Assembly (NCBI GenBank): GCA_002412425.1
Contig: DHVB01000049.1
Coordinates: 1-51,537 of the forward strand
Direction: 5' to 3'
Length of the DNA: 51,537 bases
From: Bacteroidales bacterium UBA5219
Lineage (GTDB): Bacteria; Bacteroidota; Bacteroidia; Bacteroidales; ML635J-15
Both the position numbers and the translations under genes were made by a program. The notes under the pieces were generated by a model. It made no database searches, was not told the DNA's origin, and saw only the letters and a program-made list of their open reading frames with translations. Shown here one piece after another: positions 34,236 through 43,204 of the stretch. Within the stretch, counting starts at the first letter, position 1. Every line of letters starts with the position of its first letter.

Positions 34236-35255
34236 TCATTTTTTTGTACTAGCTTTTATTTCATTTACCAACAAGGCTTGCAACTCATCTTTTGGTATCA
34301 ATAATTGATATTCAGATACTCCTATTGGTTTATTTATATCCTGCAAGGCAATTTCTACTTCAAGGCGGTCTCTATCAGCACAAAGAATAATACCTATAGA
34401 CTGATTCTCGCTTTCATCTTTTTCCAATTTGTCGAGTAATGAAAGATAAAAATTCATTTTACCTACGTATTCTGCTTTGAAACTTCCTATTTTTAATTCA
34501 ATAGCTACCAAGGAACGCAATCCCCTATGAAAAAAAAGCATATCTACAAAATACTCTTTTCCGTTATATTCCAATCTATGTTGGTTGCCTATAAAACTAA
34601 AGCCTTTGCCCAATTCTAAAATAAAATTTCTAATTTTGTCAATAAGCCGTTTTTCGAGTTCAATTTCTTTTACTGGTTCGGTAATTCCCAAAAAACCTAA
34701 ATTATAAGTACTTTTAAATACTTCATTAGCATATTCGGCATTTATCGCTGGAAGTGTTTGACTAAAATTATTGCTTGCAATTTGTGTTTGTGTCCGACTG
34801 TAAGTGTCCATTTTTATGGCGTTGAGTAGTAAATCTCTACTCCAACCTTTAACTATCACTTCATTGGCATAAAACTCAACCGCCGAAAGAGACTGCACTT
34901 TATTGATTAAAAGCAAATTATGTCCCCACGGCAAAACTGCGACAGCTTGTCGCAGTTTTATATCTGCCTGATAATAACGCTCATAGAAACGTTTCATATC
35001 CCAAAGATTTCGAGGTGAAAGTCCCATATCTGGAAATTCACTTTTGAGGTCAATAGATAATTGTTTTACAACTCCACTACCATAGCCTCCTTCTAACTGT
35101 TTTTCAAAAAGTAATTTTCCCAAATTCCAATAAACTGAATTTGTTGTACTGTTTATTTGCTTTGCAATTAGTGTACGAGCATTACGAATTTCTGCAACAG
35201 CTTGTTGCAAAATTACACTATATTCACTTTGGTTTATGTTTAATTTATTACTCAT
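34236..35255 (-). CDS. YhcG/DUF1016-type PDDEXK nuclease
   Basis: 339 residues. The N-terminal DUF1016 domain (about 8-160) has TTNSVYWNLGKLLFEKQLEGGYGSGVVKQL and MGLSPRNLWDMKRFY. The C-terminal PD-(D/E)xK nuclease-like core reads YNGKEYFVDMLFFH...LVAIELKIGSF. Proteins of this family are often encoded with type I restriction genes and mobile elements, where they are thought to act on DNA in defence. It begins 76 bases after hsdM on the same strand, so it is the likely last gene of the restriction operon. Its own exact substrate is unknown. Confidence 0.87.
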   Translation of the reverse strand: MSNKLNINQSEYSVILQQAVAEIRNARTLIAKQINSTTNSVYWNLGKLLFEKQLEGGYGSGVVKQLSIDLKSEFPDMGLSPRNLWDMKRFYERYYQADIKLRQAVAVLPWGHNLLLINKVQSLSAVEFYANEVIVKGWSRDLLLNAIKMDTYSRTQTQIASNNFSQTLPAINAEYANEVFKSTYNLGFLGITEPVKEIELEKRLIDKIRNFILELGKGFSFIGNQHRLEYNGKEYFVDMLFFHRGLRSLVAIELKIGSFKAEYVGKMNFYLSLLDKLEKDESENQSIGIILCADRDRLEVEIALQDINKPIGVSEYQLLIPKDELQALLVNEIKASTKK

Positions 35256-35331
35256 GTAGTGTTTTCGATATAATAATCTGTTATTTAAAATTTGTTTTGA
35301 GATAGTCCCTTTTTAAATAAATAATTTACAT

Positions 35332-36942
35332 CTAAATAGGCGGCAAACCCAGCTCTTTCAAAAACTCATTGTGCTTATCGGTACTTGTCTTTATGTTTTT
35401 ATTTATTTCAGCCAATTTTGTATTTACTTCCTTTAGGTCAACTTTTGCTTCCTCAACTGCTGTACTTACATATCTCGAAATATTTAAGTTGTATCCGTTC
35501 TTTTCAATTTCTTCCATTGATACTCTTCGAGAATAACGCTCTATTTCTTTTCTAAATTTATAGGTTTCAACTATATCTTTTAAATGTTGTTTTGAAAGTA
35601 CATTTTGTCGTTTTCCTTTTTCGAAGTGCTCACTCGCATTTATAAACAAAACGTCATCTTCTTTTTTACAATTTTTCAAAACCAAAATGCAAACAGGAAT
35701 TCCTGTTGAATAAAACAAGTTAGATGGCAATCCTATAACAGTATCAATATTATTATCTTTTAAAAGTTTTGTGCGTATTCTTTCTTCGGCACCGCCACGG
35801 AAAAGAACTCCATGAGGCAGTATAATTGCCATAACCCCTTCTTTCCCCAAGAAGTGAAAACCATGTAATAAAAATGCAAAATCGGCTGCTGATCTTGGTG
35901 CTAATCCGTAGCTTTTGAAGCGAAAATCTTCTGCCATAGTGTCGTTTGGGTCCCAACGTAAACTAAAAGGTGGATTTGCAACTACTGCATCAAACTCAAT
36001 TTTTTTTACCGGGTTCATCTCGTTGAAAATGTCCCATTGATTGAGCAAAGTGTCGCCGTGAAATATTTCAAACTCGGTATCTTTCATTCCATGCAAAAGC
36101 ATATTCATTCGAGCAAGGTTATAGGTCGTAATATTTTTTTCCTGACCGTATAATTTGCCGACAGTACCGCCATTTTCTTTTATCCGCTTTCTTACATTGA
36201 GTAATAATGAGCCTGAACCACAAGCAAAATCGAGGATTTTGTCAAATTTTTTCTTTTTACCTGCACTTGGGTCTTGACTGTCTAAACTTACAATCTCGGA
36301 AAGAATGGTTGAAATTTGTTGTGGAGTGTAAAACTCGCCTGCTTTTTTGCCCGAACCTGCAGCAAACTGACCTATCAAATATTCGTAAGCATCGCCAAGC
36401 GTATCTGTATCGGTTGAAAAATCAGCAATTCCTTCAGCAATTTTTTGAATAATAGTACAAAGTTTTTTGTTTCTTTCGGCAGATGTTTTTCCTAATTTTT
36501 CCGAGTTCAAATTAATTTCGGAAAATAATCCTTGAAAGGTGCTTTCAAACGATTCGTTTTCTATATACCTAAAACCTTCCTCTAGAGTAACAAGCAATTG
36601 GTCGTTTTGGGTTCTTGCCATTTCTGCAATGTTGTTCCACAAATATTCAGGTTTAATTACATAATGGATTTTACGCCGCATTTGTTTTTCAAACTCCTTA
36701 ATATCGCCTTCATTGTCTGAATACCAAACCGATAAAGGAATACGACTGTCTTTTTCAGCTAATGCCGGATAATCTGAACCTAATTCTTTTTTAGCTGCTA
36801 CTTCATAGTTGTCCGATAAATATCGAAGAAATAAAAACGAAAGCATATAATCACGAAAATCATCTGCATTCATTGCTCCTCGCAGTTCATCTGCTATAGA
36901 CCAAAGGGTTTTACCGAGTTGTTGTTGTTCTTTATGTGTCAT
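35332..36942 (-). CDS. hsdM: Type I restriction-modification methyltransferase subunit HsdM
   Basis: 536 residues. The N-terminal HsdM helical domain (about 5-130) precedes the N6-adenine methyltransferase core: motif I DFACGSGSLL (about 242) and motif IV NPPF (about 326). It methylates adenine in the recognition sequence that HsdS selects, protecting the host and making up the modification half of the complex with HsdS. Its ATG overlaps the RAYT stop by four bases (ATGA), so its translation is likely to depend on ribosomes that finish the transposase gene. Confidence 0.95.
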   Translation of the reverse strand: MTHKEQQQLGKTLWSIADELRGAMNADDFRDYMLSFLFLRYLSDNYEVAAKKELGSDYPALAEKDSRIPLSVWYSDNEGDIKEFEKQMRRKIHYVIKPEYLWNNIAEMARTQNDQLLVTLEEGFRYIENESFESTFQGLFSEINLNSEKLGKTSAERNKKLCTIIQKIAEGIADFSTDTDTLGDAYEYLIGQFAAGSGKKAGEFYTPQQISTILSEIVSLDSQDPSAGKKKKFDKILDFACGSGSLLLNVRKRIKENGGTVGKLYGQEKNITTYNLARMNMLLHGMKDTEFEIFHGDTLLNQWDIFNEMNPVKKIEFDAVVANPPFSLRWDPNDTMAEDFRFKSYGLAPRSAADFAFLLHGFHFLGKEGVMAIILPHGVLFRGGAEERIRTKLLKDNNIDTVIGLPSNLFYSTGIPVCILVLKNCKKEDDVLFINASEHFEKGKRQNVLSKQHLKDIVETYKFRKEIERYSRRVSMEEIEKNGYNLNISRYVSTAVEEAKVDLKEVNTKLAEINKNIKTSTDKHNEFLKELGLPPI

Positions 36943-37583
36943 TTTAAAAAATTATCATTTTGCCAATTGGCGGGGTTATTGTGAATATATTTGGAAATGT
37001 TTTGGAATGATTTGTCGTTACGAATGATATGGTCGTAAAAACGGGTTTGCCATTGAAAATCAAATCCCAAACGATTTGCATGTTTGGTAACGGCAGATTT
37101 GTAGGAACGAATAATGCTCGAAATAGAATTTTTCTTCGGCGAAATTTTTGCCATCCGTTCATTTTTTTTGGAATACGACATAGACGAAATGGGCAATGCT
37201 GACGACAACGGAATCGTTGGTTGCGTTGGTAGATGCATTGCATGCAACGCATCTACATCAGCATTGCAATTACAAATATTGTTAGGGTTATCTAAACAAT
37301 TTTTATTATTATTTTTTACAATTGTCAATATCCCATGAATATGGTTGGGCATTACCACAAACGCACCTAATTCAACGTTTTTTGAATGATATGGTATTTG
37401 ATACCATAAAATATCGGCAATTACACCAACTGGCGATAATTGCATTTTAGCATTTTCAATTTTCCCAAAATAATGTTCCATGTTTTGGGTGCAAATGGTA
37501 ATAAAATAATCTCCTTCCGAACAATAATTCCAATTTTTTAATCTAAAAGAAGATACACGATATTTATTCTGAAATTTTTCCAT
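36939..37583 (-). CDS. REP-associated tyrosine transposase (RAYT) between hsdS and hsdM
   Basis: 214 residues of the Y1/HUH transposase class (IS200-like). The HUH metal motif is NHIHG (80-84) and the catalytic Tyr is probably Y199 in KYIHNNPANW. Both are intact. Residues about 91-155, between the HUH motif and the Tyr helix, form a long linker rich in Asn and Ser; part of it (110-119) is encoded by a near-perfect palindrome. RAYTs are domesticated transposases that process REP palindromes. It starts four bases after hsdS and overlaps hsdM by four bases, so it is a true operon member. No flanking ends of an IS200 element are visible. Confidence 0.88.
   Translation of the reverse strand: MEKFQNKYRVSSFRLKNWNYCSEGDYFITICTQNMEHYFGKIENAKMQLSPVGVIADILWYQIPYHSKNVELGAFVVMPNHIHGILTIVKNNNKNCLDNPNNICNCNADVDALHAMHLPTQPTIPLSSALPISSMSYSKKNERMAKISPKKNSISSIIRSYKSAVTKHANRLGFDFQWQTRFYDHIIRNDKSFQNISKYIHNNPANWQNDNFLK
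37229..37256. repeat. REP-like 28-bp palindrome inside the RAYT gene
   Basis: A 28-base palindrome with 13 of 14 base pairs and no spacer. The arms are GTAGATGC / GCATCTAC and the centre is TTGCATGCAA. It is in frame and encodes VDALHAMHLP (residues 110-119) of the transposase linker. The shape, GTAGA...TCTAC around GCATGC, is what REP elements recognised by Bacteroidetes RAYTs might look like; that assignment is an inference. Confidence 0.75.
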
Positions 37584-37586
37584 CTT

Positions 37587-38771
37587 TTAATCATTTATTT
37601 TAGGAAACAAACCCTGCATCAAGCCCTTTTTATGCTGCTGCAATTGCTCAATTTTCTCCTGCTGGGCGGTGATGAGCTCATCCACAGCCGAAAGACAGGA
37701 TGCGATTTTTTGTTGTTCTTCTTTGGTTGGTGGAAACTTCAGTTTTACAGAAGAGAACAGTGTTTTATTAATTATTGGAACCGCCTGATTACCTGCTATT
37801 CCTGAAATCTTAAAAGCATTTAATTCAAGATTTGAGTATAAAAAGTCGCTCGAGTTCTCATTATTTGGAACCAGAGAATTGATTTGTTGATTTGTTGCAC
37901 ATTCGAATTTGTTCATTGCAACTTTTCCAATTGTAGAGCCAATGCAAACAAACATCACGCTATTTGCTTTTATTTTCCTCGTTTTTTCAAACCCTTCAAG
38001 AGAAAGTGTTTTCTCAGTTGATTCTACATATTTATTGTTCGAAATATCGGCAGGTGAGACAAACATTATATCGCCACCATAGTACTCGGGTACTTTTGTA
38101 CTGGGTGTACTCCCAGTAATTATTGTAGAAACTTCACTTAATTCTTTCTCCACCCACTCCCCATCTCCTTCAAACTCTGGAAAACGAACCTTAGGCACAG
38201 TTTCGCCTTCTTGTGGGAAAAGGTTTTGCAGCAAGCCTTTTTTGTGGTCTTTGAGTAAATCCAATTTTTGACTATGGGCTGAAATCACTTCATCTAAAGA
38301 TGAAAGGCAGGAAGCGATTTTTTGTTGTTCTTGAGGTTTTGGAACTGCTATTCGAAGTTTAGAAAAAACTGAAATCCAATGCCGTTTATGAACTCCTACT
38401 TCATAATTCAGGGTTTGCATAGACTCATACACAAACTTGATGTCATTACCATTTTTTGCAAGTAAAATCTTCATAGCTGAAGATTTCGTTTTAAACGGAA
38501 AGTCAACAAACTGAGAAGCCGTTGTAAAATCATCAAAGATTATAACAGGCAAATTTTCGTTGAAAATACCTTCTTGTTCATTTGTGTATCCAAGAATAAA
38601 AGACTTGCCTGCTGTTAAAACAGGAATTTCGTATTCGTCATTATAGTCGGTGTTGTCAACCAAGAAAGGTGTTGGTTGTAAATAATCAAGACATTGCCCA
38701 AGTTCTTCCAGAGACCATTCTCCTTTAAACTCAGGAAACCTAAATTCGGGTATTAATTTCTCTTTACTCAT
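37587..38771 (-). CDS. hsdS: Type I restriction-modification specificity subunit HsdS
   Basis: 394 residues with two target-recognition domains (about 8-150 and 195-345). Each is followed by a conserved helix: QQKIASCLSSLDEVISA...HKKGLLQNLFPQ and QQKIASCLSAVDELITA...HKKGLMQGLFPK. The two TRDs each read half of a bipartite DNA site, and the helices set the spacing. The two helices are very similar to each other, the usual substrate for TRD exchange. It overlaps hsdR by eight bases. Confidence 0.95.
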   Translation of the reverse strand: MSKEKLIPEFRFPEFKGEWSLEELGQCLDYLQPTPFLVDNTDYNDEYEIPVLTAGKSFILGYTNEQEGIFNENLPVIIFDDFTTASQFVDFPFKTKSSAMKILLAKNGNDIKFVYESMQTLNYEVGVHKRHWISVFSKLRIAVPKPQEQQKIASCLSSLDEVISAHSQKLDLLKDHKKGLLQNLFPQEGETVPKVRFPEFEGDGEWVEKELSEVSTIITGSTPSTKVPEYYGGDIMFVSPADISNNKYVESTEKTLSLEGFEKTRKIKANSVMFVCIGSTIGKVAMNKFECATNQQINSLVPNNENSSDFLYSNLELNAFKISGIAGNQAVPIINKTLFSSVKLKFPPTKEEQQKIASCLSAVDELITAQQEKIEQLQQHKKGLMQGLFPKIND

Positions 38772-41730
38772 AAGCTGCTAATCCTGAAATTTCACGCCCT
38801 TGGGCTAGTTTTTTTAATAGGGGTACTAGGTCTGCCATCAATTCTAATTCCTTTATCCTGCGTTCTTTCCAGCTTAGTTCTAATGGTTCTAAAAGGTCAG
38901 TGAGTTTCTCACCGTCAAAAATCATACGGCTCATTATCAGTTCCACAAAAGTTTTAAGTTCTGCTGTTTTTAGTCCGTTTTTGTTTGCAAGCTCAGCCAG
39001 TTCTTTGTTGTATTTATCGTCTTTAAATTTGTCATAACCCTTTCGCAAGGTTTCAACATCTTGTCCGCTGTTCCAATCCAAACTGTTGATATATTCGGTT
39101 AAATCTTCCTGCTCGTCCATCAGGTTGGAACTAGAGCTTAGTAAGCTAATAATCTGTGCTTTAGTCATCTGCTGTTTAGCCGGTTTCTTCTGCGTATTAT
39201 CGGCAATCAAGTTCATAATATAGTCGTAATCAATAATTGCCGATGCAAAAAGTACAAATTCAAAATCCAATTCTTGTATTTCAGGCGGAGCTTGATCTCC
39301 CTCTTTTTCCTGTATTGTTCTTAACTGCTTAGCCGTTTCTATATATGAACTGCGAAATTCCAGTAATTTTTCTTCCGGCAAAATTGCCTCAATTTTAGCT
39401 TTTTGCACTTCATCTATATCGGTATATTGGTCTAATTGAGTTTTTAATCTTTGTACTTCTTTAAAGTTTTGTACAAAAGCAATTCTTGCTGCATCACCTT
39501 TTAAATTATAAACTTCTTGCGGTTCGTTTAATAAATTATTCTCCTGCATAAAGAAGCCTAATTTTTCAACGGCAGTTTTATACTTATCAATCACAACCGG
39601 TGCAGGTTCAACTAACCAAATCTTTCTTGCTTTTTCGCTCTCTTCGCCTGAAAACAAAGCAATAGCTTGATTTACGGCTTCCTGCTGAGAACGGAAATCT
39701 AAAATATTTCCGTAAGGTTTAGTGTCGTTTAATATTCTATTAGTGCGAGAGAATGCCTGAATCAATCCATGATATTTTAAATTTTTATCAACATACAAAG
39801 TGTTAAAATATTTTGAATCGAAACCTGTTAGCAACATATCCACCACTATGGTAATATCTATTTTATTTTCACGAGGATAATCTTTGTTGCTGTATTTGTG
39901 GTCTTTTATTCGCTTTTGAATATCCTGATAATATAAATCAAAATCGTTTATATTGTGATTTGTACCAAATTGTACATTATAATCCTCAATAATAGTTTTT
40001 AGTGCAGCTTTTTTTGCTTCGGGTTCATGTTTATTATCCTCCTTCTCTTGTGCTAAATCTTCTTGTATTTGCTGTATGTCTTTATTTCCTTCTGCCGGAG
40101 GAGAAAACACACAAGCAATATTCAAAGGAGTATAGTCAGGATTTTCGTTTTGCTTTTTTTTCTGAACTTCTTTGAATAGCTGATAAAACTCAATAGCATT
40201 ATTAATCGATGCTGTTGCCATTAAAGCATTGAATCGTCTTGAATTTGTTGCTGCATCGTGTTTTTCTACAATAGCTTCAACAATCGCTTGTTGAGCAATG
40301 GGTTCTCCCGGCTTGGGATTATCATTGCCTTTGCCCTTAAAATAATCAATATGAAAACGCAATACATTTTTATCATCTATAGCATGTGTTATTGTATAGG
40401 CGTGTAATTGTTTTTCAAAAATATCTTGTGTGGTTTTGTATGAGGCATATTCTCCTTCTCTGATGCTATAAGTAGCGTTTTCATCAAAAATAGGTGTACC
40501 AGTAAAACCAAACAATTGAGCGTTTGGGAAGAATTCTCTTATTGCTTTGTGATTTTCTCCAAATTGTGAACGATGGCACTCATCAAATATGAATACAATA
40601 CGTTTATTGCGAAGTGGCTCTAAACGTTCTTTGTAATTCCTTTTGTATGTGTCGTCTAAAGCTAATCCTAATTTTTGTATGGTAGTAACAATTACTTTAT
40701 CAGCATAATCGGCGGAAAGCAATCGTCTAACTAATGTTTCGGTATTGGTATTTTCTTCTACACTTCCTTCTTGAAATTTATTAAATTCTTCTCGTGTTTG
40801 TCGGTCAAGGTCTTTACGGTCAACTACAAACAAACACTTTTCAATATCATTATTACTTTTCAACAAAGTTGATGCTTTAAAAGAAGTTAAAGTTTTGCCA
40901 CTTCCTGTGGTGTGCCATATATAGCCGTTTCCTCTATTTTGCTTAACGCATTCATCAATTGCTTTTACTGCATAAATTTGATATGGTCTCATTATAAGCA
41001 ATTTTTGTTCGCTTTCGACCAAAATCATATATTTACTAATCATTTCGCCAAGTGTGCATTTCTTGAGAAATTTTTCGGCAAAATCTTCTAAACGATTAAT
41101 TTTCTTATTATTTACATCTGCTAATTCATAAACCGGAAGAAATTGCTCATCTGCATTAAAAGCAAAGTGATTTTTGTTGTTGTTTGCGAAATAATATGTT
41201 TTTGTACTGTTACTTACAATAAACAATTGCATAAAACACATTAAAGAGTTAGTATATCCGTTTCCTGCATCACTTTTATAATCCACAATTTGTTGCATTG
41301 CTTTTCGTGGCGAAACATCATATTTTTTTAATTCAATTTGCACTAAAGGCAAGCCATTAACCAACAATATAACATCATAACGATGATGACTATTTTCTGT
41401 GTTTATACGTAATTGATTAACAACCTCATAGTCATTTTTACACCAATCATTAATATTTACCAAAGTATAATGTAAAGGCGTTCCATCTTCACGTTGAAAA
41501 TATTGTTTTTCGCGTAAGAGTTTTGAAGCGAGAAAAACATCAGGAGTAATAATTTCATCTCGCAAGCGTAAAAATTCATTATCGGAAAGATTTACACGAT
41601 TAAGTGCTTCAAACTTCTTTTTAAAATTTTGCTCAAGAGTTTTACGGTCAACTATATCAGGGTTATAGCTATATTTTAACTCTCTAAGTTGATGAATTAA
41701 CTTTTCTTCTATTTGATATTCCGTAGTCAT
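38764..41730 (-). CDS. hsdR: Type I restriction endonuclease subunit HsdR
   Basis: I start it at the ATG at 41730 (MTTEYQIEEKL), giving 988 residues; a longer frame would begin inside a -7-like box. The N-terminal nuclease domain has HRYDVILLVN...VQIELKK. The SF2 motor has motif I HTTGSGKTLT, motif II FDECHR, motif III GFTGTPI and motif VI QAFSRTNRI. It moves DNA by ATP hydrolysis and cuts it at a distance when the site is unmethylated. It is the first gene of the operon hsdR-hsdS-RAYT-hsdM-DUF1016. Confidence 0.95.
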   Translation of the reverse strand: MTTEYQIEEKLIHQLRELKYSYNPDIVDRKTLEQNFKKKFEALNRVNLSDNEFLRLRDEIITPDVFLASKLLREKQYFQREDGTPLHYTLVNINDWCKNDYEVVNQLRINTENSHHRYDVILLVNGLPLVQIELKKYDVSPRKAMQQIVDYKSDAGNGYTNSLMCFMQLFIVSNSTKTYYFANNNKNHFAFNADEQFLPVYELADVNNKKINRLEDFAEKFLKKCTLGEMISKYMILVESEQKLLIMRPYQIYAVKAIDECVKQNRGNGYIWHTTGSGKTLTSFKASTLLKSNNDIEKCLFVVDRKDLDRQTREEFNKFQEGSVEENTNTETLVRRLLSADYADKVIVTTIQKLGLALDDTYKRNYKERLEPLRNKRIVFIFDECHRSQFGENHKAIREFFPNAQLFGFTGTPIFDENATYSIREGEYASYKTTQDIFEKQLHAYTITHAIDDKNVLRFHIDYFKGKGNDNPKPGEPIAQQAIVEAIVEKHDAATNSRRFNALMATASINNAIEFYQLFKEVQKKKQNENPDYTPLNIACVFSPPAEGNKDIQQIQEDLAQEKEDNKHEPEAKKAALKTIIEDYNVQFGTNHNINDFDLYYQDIQKRIKDHKYSNKDYPRENKIDITIVVDMLLTGFDSKYFNTLYVDKNLKYHGLIQAFSRTNRILNDTKPYGNILDFRSQQEAVNQAIALFSGEESEKARKIWLVEPAPVVIDKYKTAVEKLGFFMQENNLLNEPQEVYNLKGDAARIAFVQNFKEVQRLKTQLDQYTDIDEVQKAKIEAILPEEKLLEFRSSYIETAKQLRTIQEKEGDQAPPEIQELDFEFVLFASAIIDYDYIMNLIADNTQKKPAKQQMTKAQIISLLSSSSNLMDEQEDLTEYINSLDWNSGQDVETLRKGYDKFKDDKYNKELAELANKNGLKTAELKTFVELIMSRMIFDGEKLTDLLEPLELSWKERRIKELELMADLVPLLKKLAQGREISGLAAYE

Positions 41731-41793
41731 TAATCTTTTTTTAATTTGATTTATTTCTATCAAATTATTTTTGGCAAAAAACAATTTATCTCG

Positions 41794-41815
41794 CAAATAT
41801 ATAACATTTTGTTAT
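41794..41815 (-). promoter_or_regulatory. Candidate promoter and operator upstream of hsdR
   Basis: The minus strand reads TATATTTG (41801-41794), a -7 box 63 bases before the hsdR ATG. Overlapping its edge is the inverted repeat ATAACA-TTT-TGTTAT (41801-41815), which could be an operator. No clear -33 box is seen. Confidence 0.35.
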
Positions 41816-41847
41816 TTTTTAAAACATCTTTATGTTTTTCCCCCTCA

Positions 41848-43095
41848 TCACCCCAATCCCCCCGCTAACCAGCCTGTAGAAAATGCTATTTGTAAATTAT
41901 AGCCTCCAGTATTTGCATCTAAATTTAAAACTTCGCCAGCAAAATATAAACCCTGTACTAATTTTGATTCCATAGTTTTAGGATTAACCTCATCTGTGCA
42001 AACGCCACCAGCTGTTACAACTGCTTCGTTATAGCCTCTGTGTGCTTTTACAGTAAATTCCAAGTTTTTAAGCAACGAAACTATTTTTTTACGTTCTGCT
42101 CCCGAAATTTTACTGGCTTGTTTTTCTATGTCAATATTCGATAATTTTTGAAAAACAGAAATTGCCTTTTGTGGTAACCACAATTTGAATAAATTAGCAA
42201 ATTTCATTTTTCCATGTTCATTCAAATCGCGTAAAATTCTGGCATCTAATTTTTCAAAATCCAAAGCAGGCTTAAAATCTATAGAAATTTTTACTTCTCT
42301 TTTTTCTTCCAATGCAACAACAATTTTACGACTCAAAGTAAGAATTACTGGTCCCGACAAACCATAATGTGTAAACAAAAGTTCGCCAAATTCAGAATCT
42401 TCCTCAATACCGTCAATAATTAAACTTGCATTTATGTTTTTCAAACTCAAGCCCTGCATTTCACTTGCAGTATTTTCAAATGTTTCGACAGGAACCAAAG
42501 TAGGCAATAATTTTTCAATTTTATGTCCTAATTTTTTAGCAAACACATAACCATCTCCTGTAGAGCCAGTTCCATGATAAGACTTTCCACCAGTACAAAC
42601 AATTACATTTTGCACAGGAATTTTAATTTCTTCTAAATTATTATTCAAATAAGTTACAGAATTAATTTTCCCTTCTAATTGCTCAATAGAAAGAACTTTA
42701 GCATTAAAAATAAATTCAACACCCAAGTCTTTTGCTCTTTTGTATAATGCCTCAACAACATCAGAAGCTTTTTCAGATTTTGGAAAATAACGTCCACCTC
42801 TTTCCAACATAGTTTCAACGCCACAATCTTCTAACAAAGCTAAAATATCAAAATTGAAAAATTGATTAAATGCTGAATATAAAAAACGTCCATCAGGAAA
42901 AACTTGAGTTATAAAATCTTTTATAGAATCGGAATTAGTAATATTGCAACGACCTTTTCCTGTAAGTAGCATTTTTTTTCCTGTCGTTTGCATTTTTTCT
43001 AAAACCAAAACTTTATGTCCGTCCATTGCAGCACGAATAGAAGCCAACAAGCCTGCAGCTCCGCCACCAACAACTATTACATCAGGGTTTTTCAT
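41848..43095 (-). CDS. HI0933/YhiN-family flavoprotein
   Basis: 415 residues. The FAD-binding dinucleotide motif VVGGGAAGLLASIRAA (about 7-22) is followed by TTGKKMLLTGKGRCNITNS, the family hallmark. Near the C-terminus are AGGVCTDEVNPKTMESKLVQGLYFAGEVLNLDANTGGYNLQIAFSTG-like segments typical of HI0933 proteins (here split by normal spacing). These are NAD(P)/FAD-dependent oxidoreductases of unknown substrate. The 3' end is unusually G-rich on the coding strand. Confidence 0.9.
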   Translation of the reverse strand: MKNPDVIVVGGGAAGLLASIRAAMDGHKVLVLEKMQTTGKKMLLTGKGRCNITNSDSIKDFITQVFPDGRFLYSAFNQFFNFDILALLEDCGVETMLERGGRYFPKSEKASDVVEALYKRAKDLGVEFIFNAKVLSIEQLEGKINSVTYLNNNLEEIKIPVQNVIVCTGGKSYHGTGSTGDGYVFAKKLGHKIEKLLPTLVPVETFENTASEMQGLSLKNINASLIIDGIEEDSEFGELLFTHYGLSGPVILTLSRKIVVALEEKREVKISIDFKPALDFEKLDARILRDLNEHGKMKFANLFKLWLPQKAISVFQKLSNIDIEKQASKISGAERKKIVSLLKNLEFTVKAHRGYNEAVVTAGGVCTDEVNPKTMESKLVQGLYFAGEVLNLDANTGGYNLQIAFSTGWLAGGLG

Positions 43096-43204
43096 GTCAA
43101 ATTTTTTGTAAAGATATGAATTTTAAAAAATTTAATTTCAGAAATATTTTAAAAACATAAAAAAAGAAAAATATAATTTATATTTTTGGAAAAAATTTTA
43201 TAAA

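Noticed and set aside
36944..37338. Open frames at 36944-37252 (-) and 37114-37338 (+) overlapping the RAYT gene
   Set aside because: Out-of-frame shadows; the RAYT frame carries intact HUH and Tyr motifs.
36939..37583. Intact IS200/IS605 insertion in the restriction operon
   Set aside because: The gene is coupled to both neighbours by 4-base gap/overlap and no element ends or TnpB are seen, so a RAYT fits better.
41731..41796. Longer hsdR with 22 extra N-terminal residues
   Set aside because: The longer start is inside a TATATTTG box; MTTEYQIEEKL is the usual HsdR beginning.
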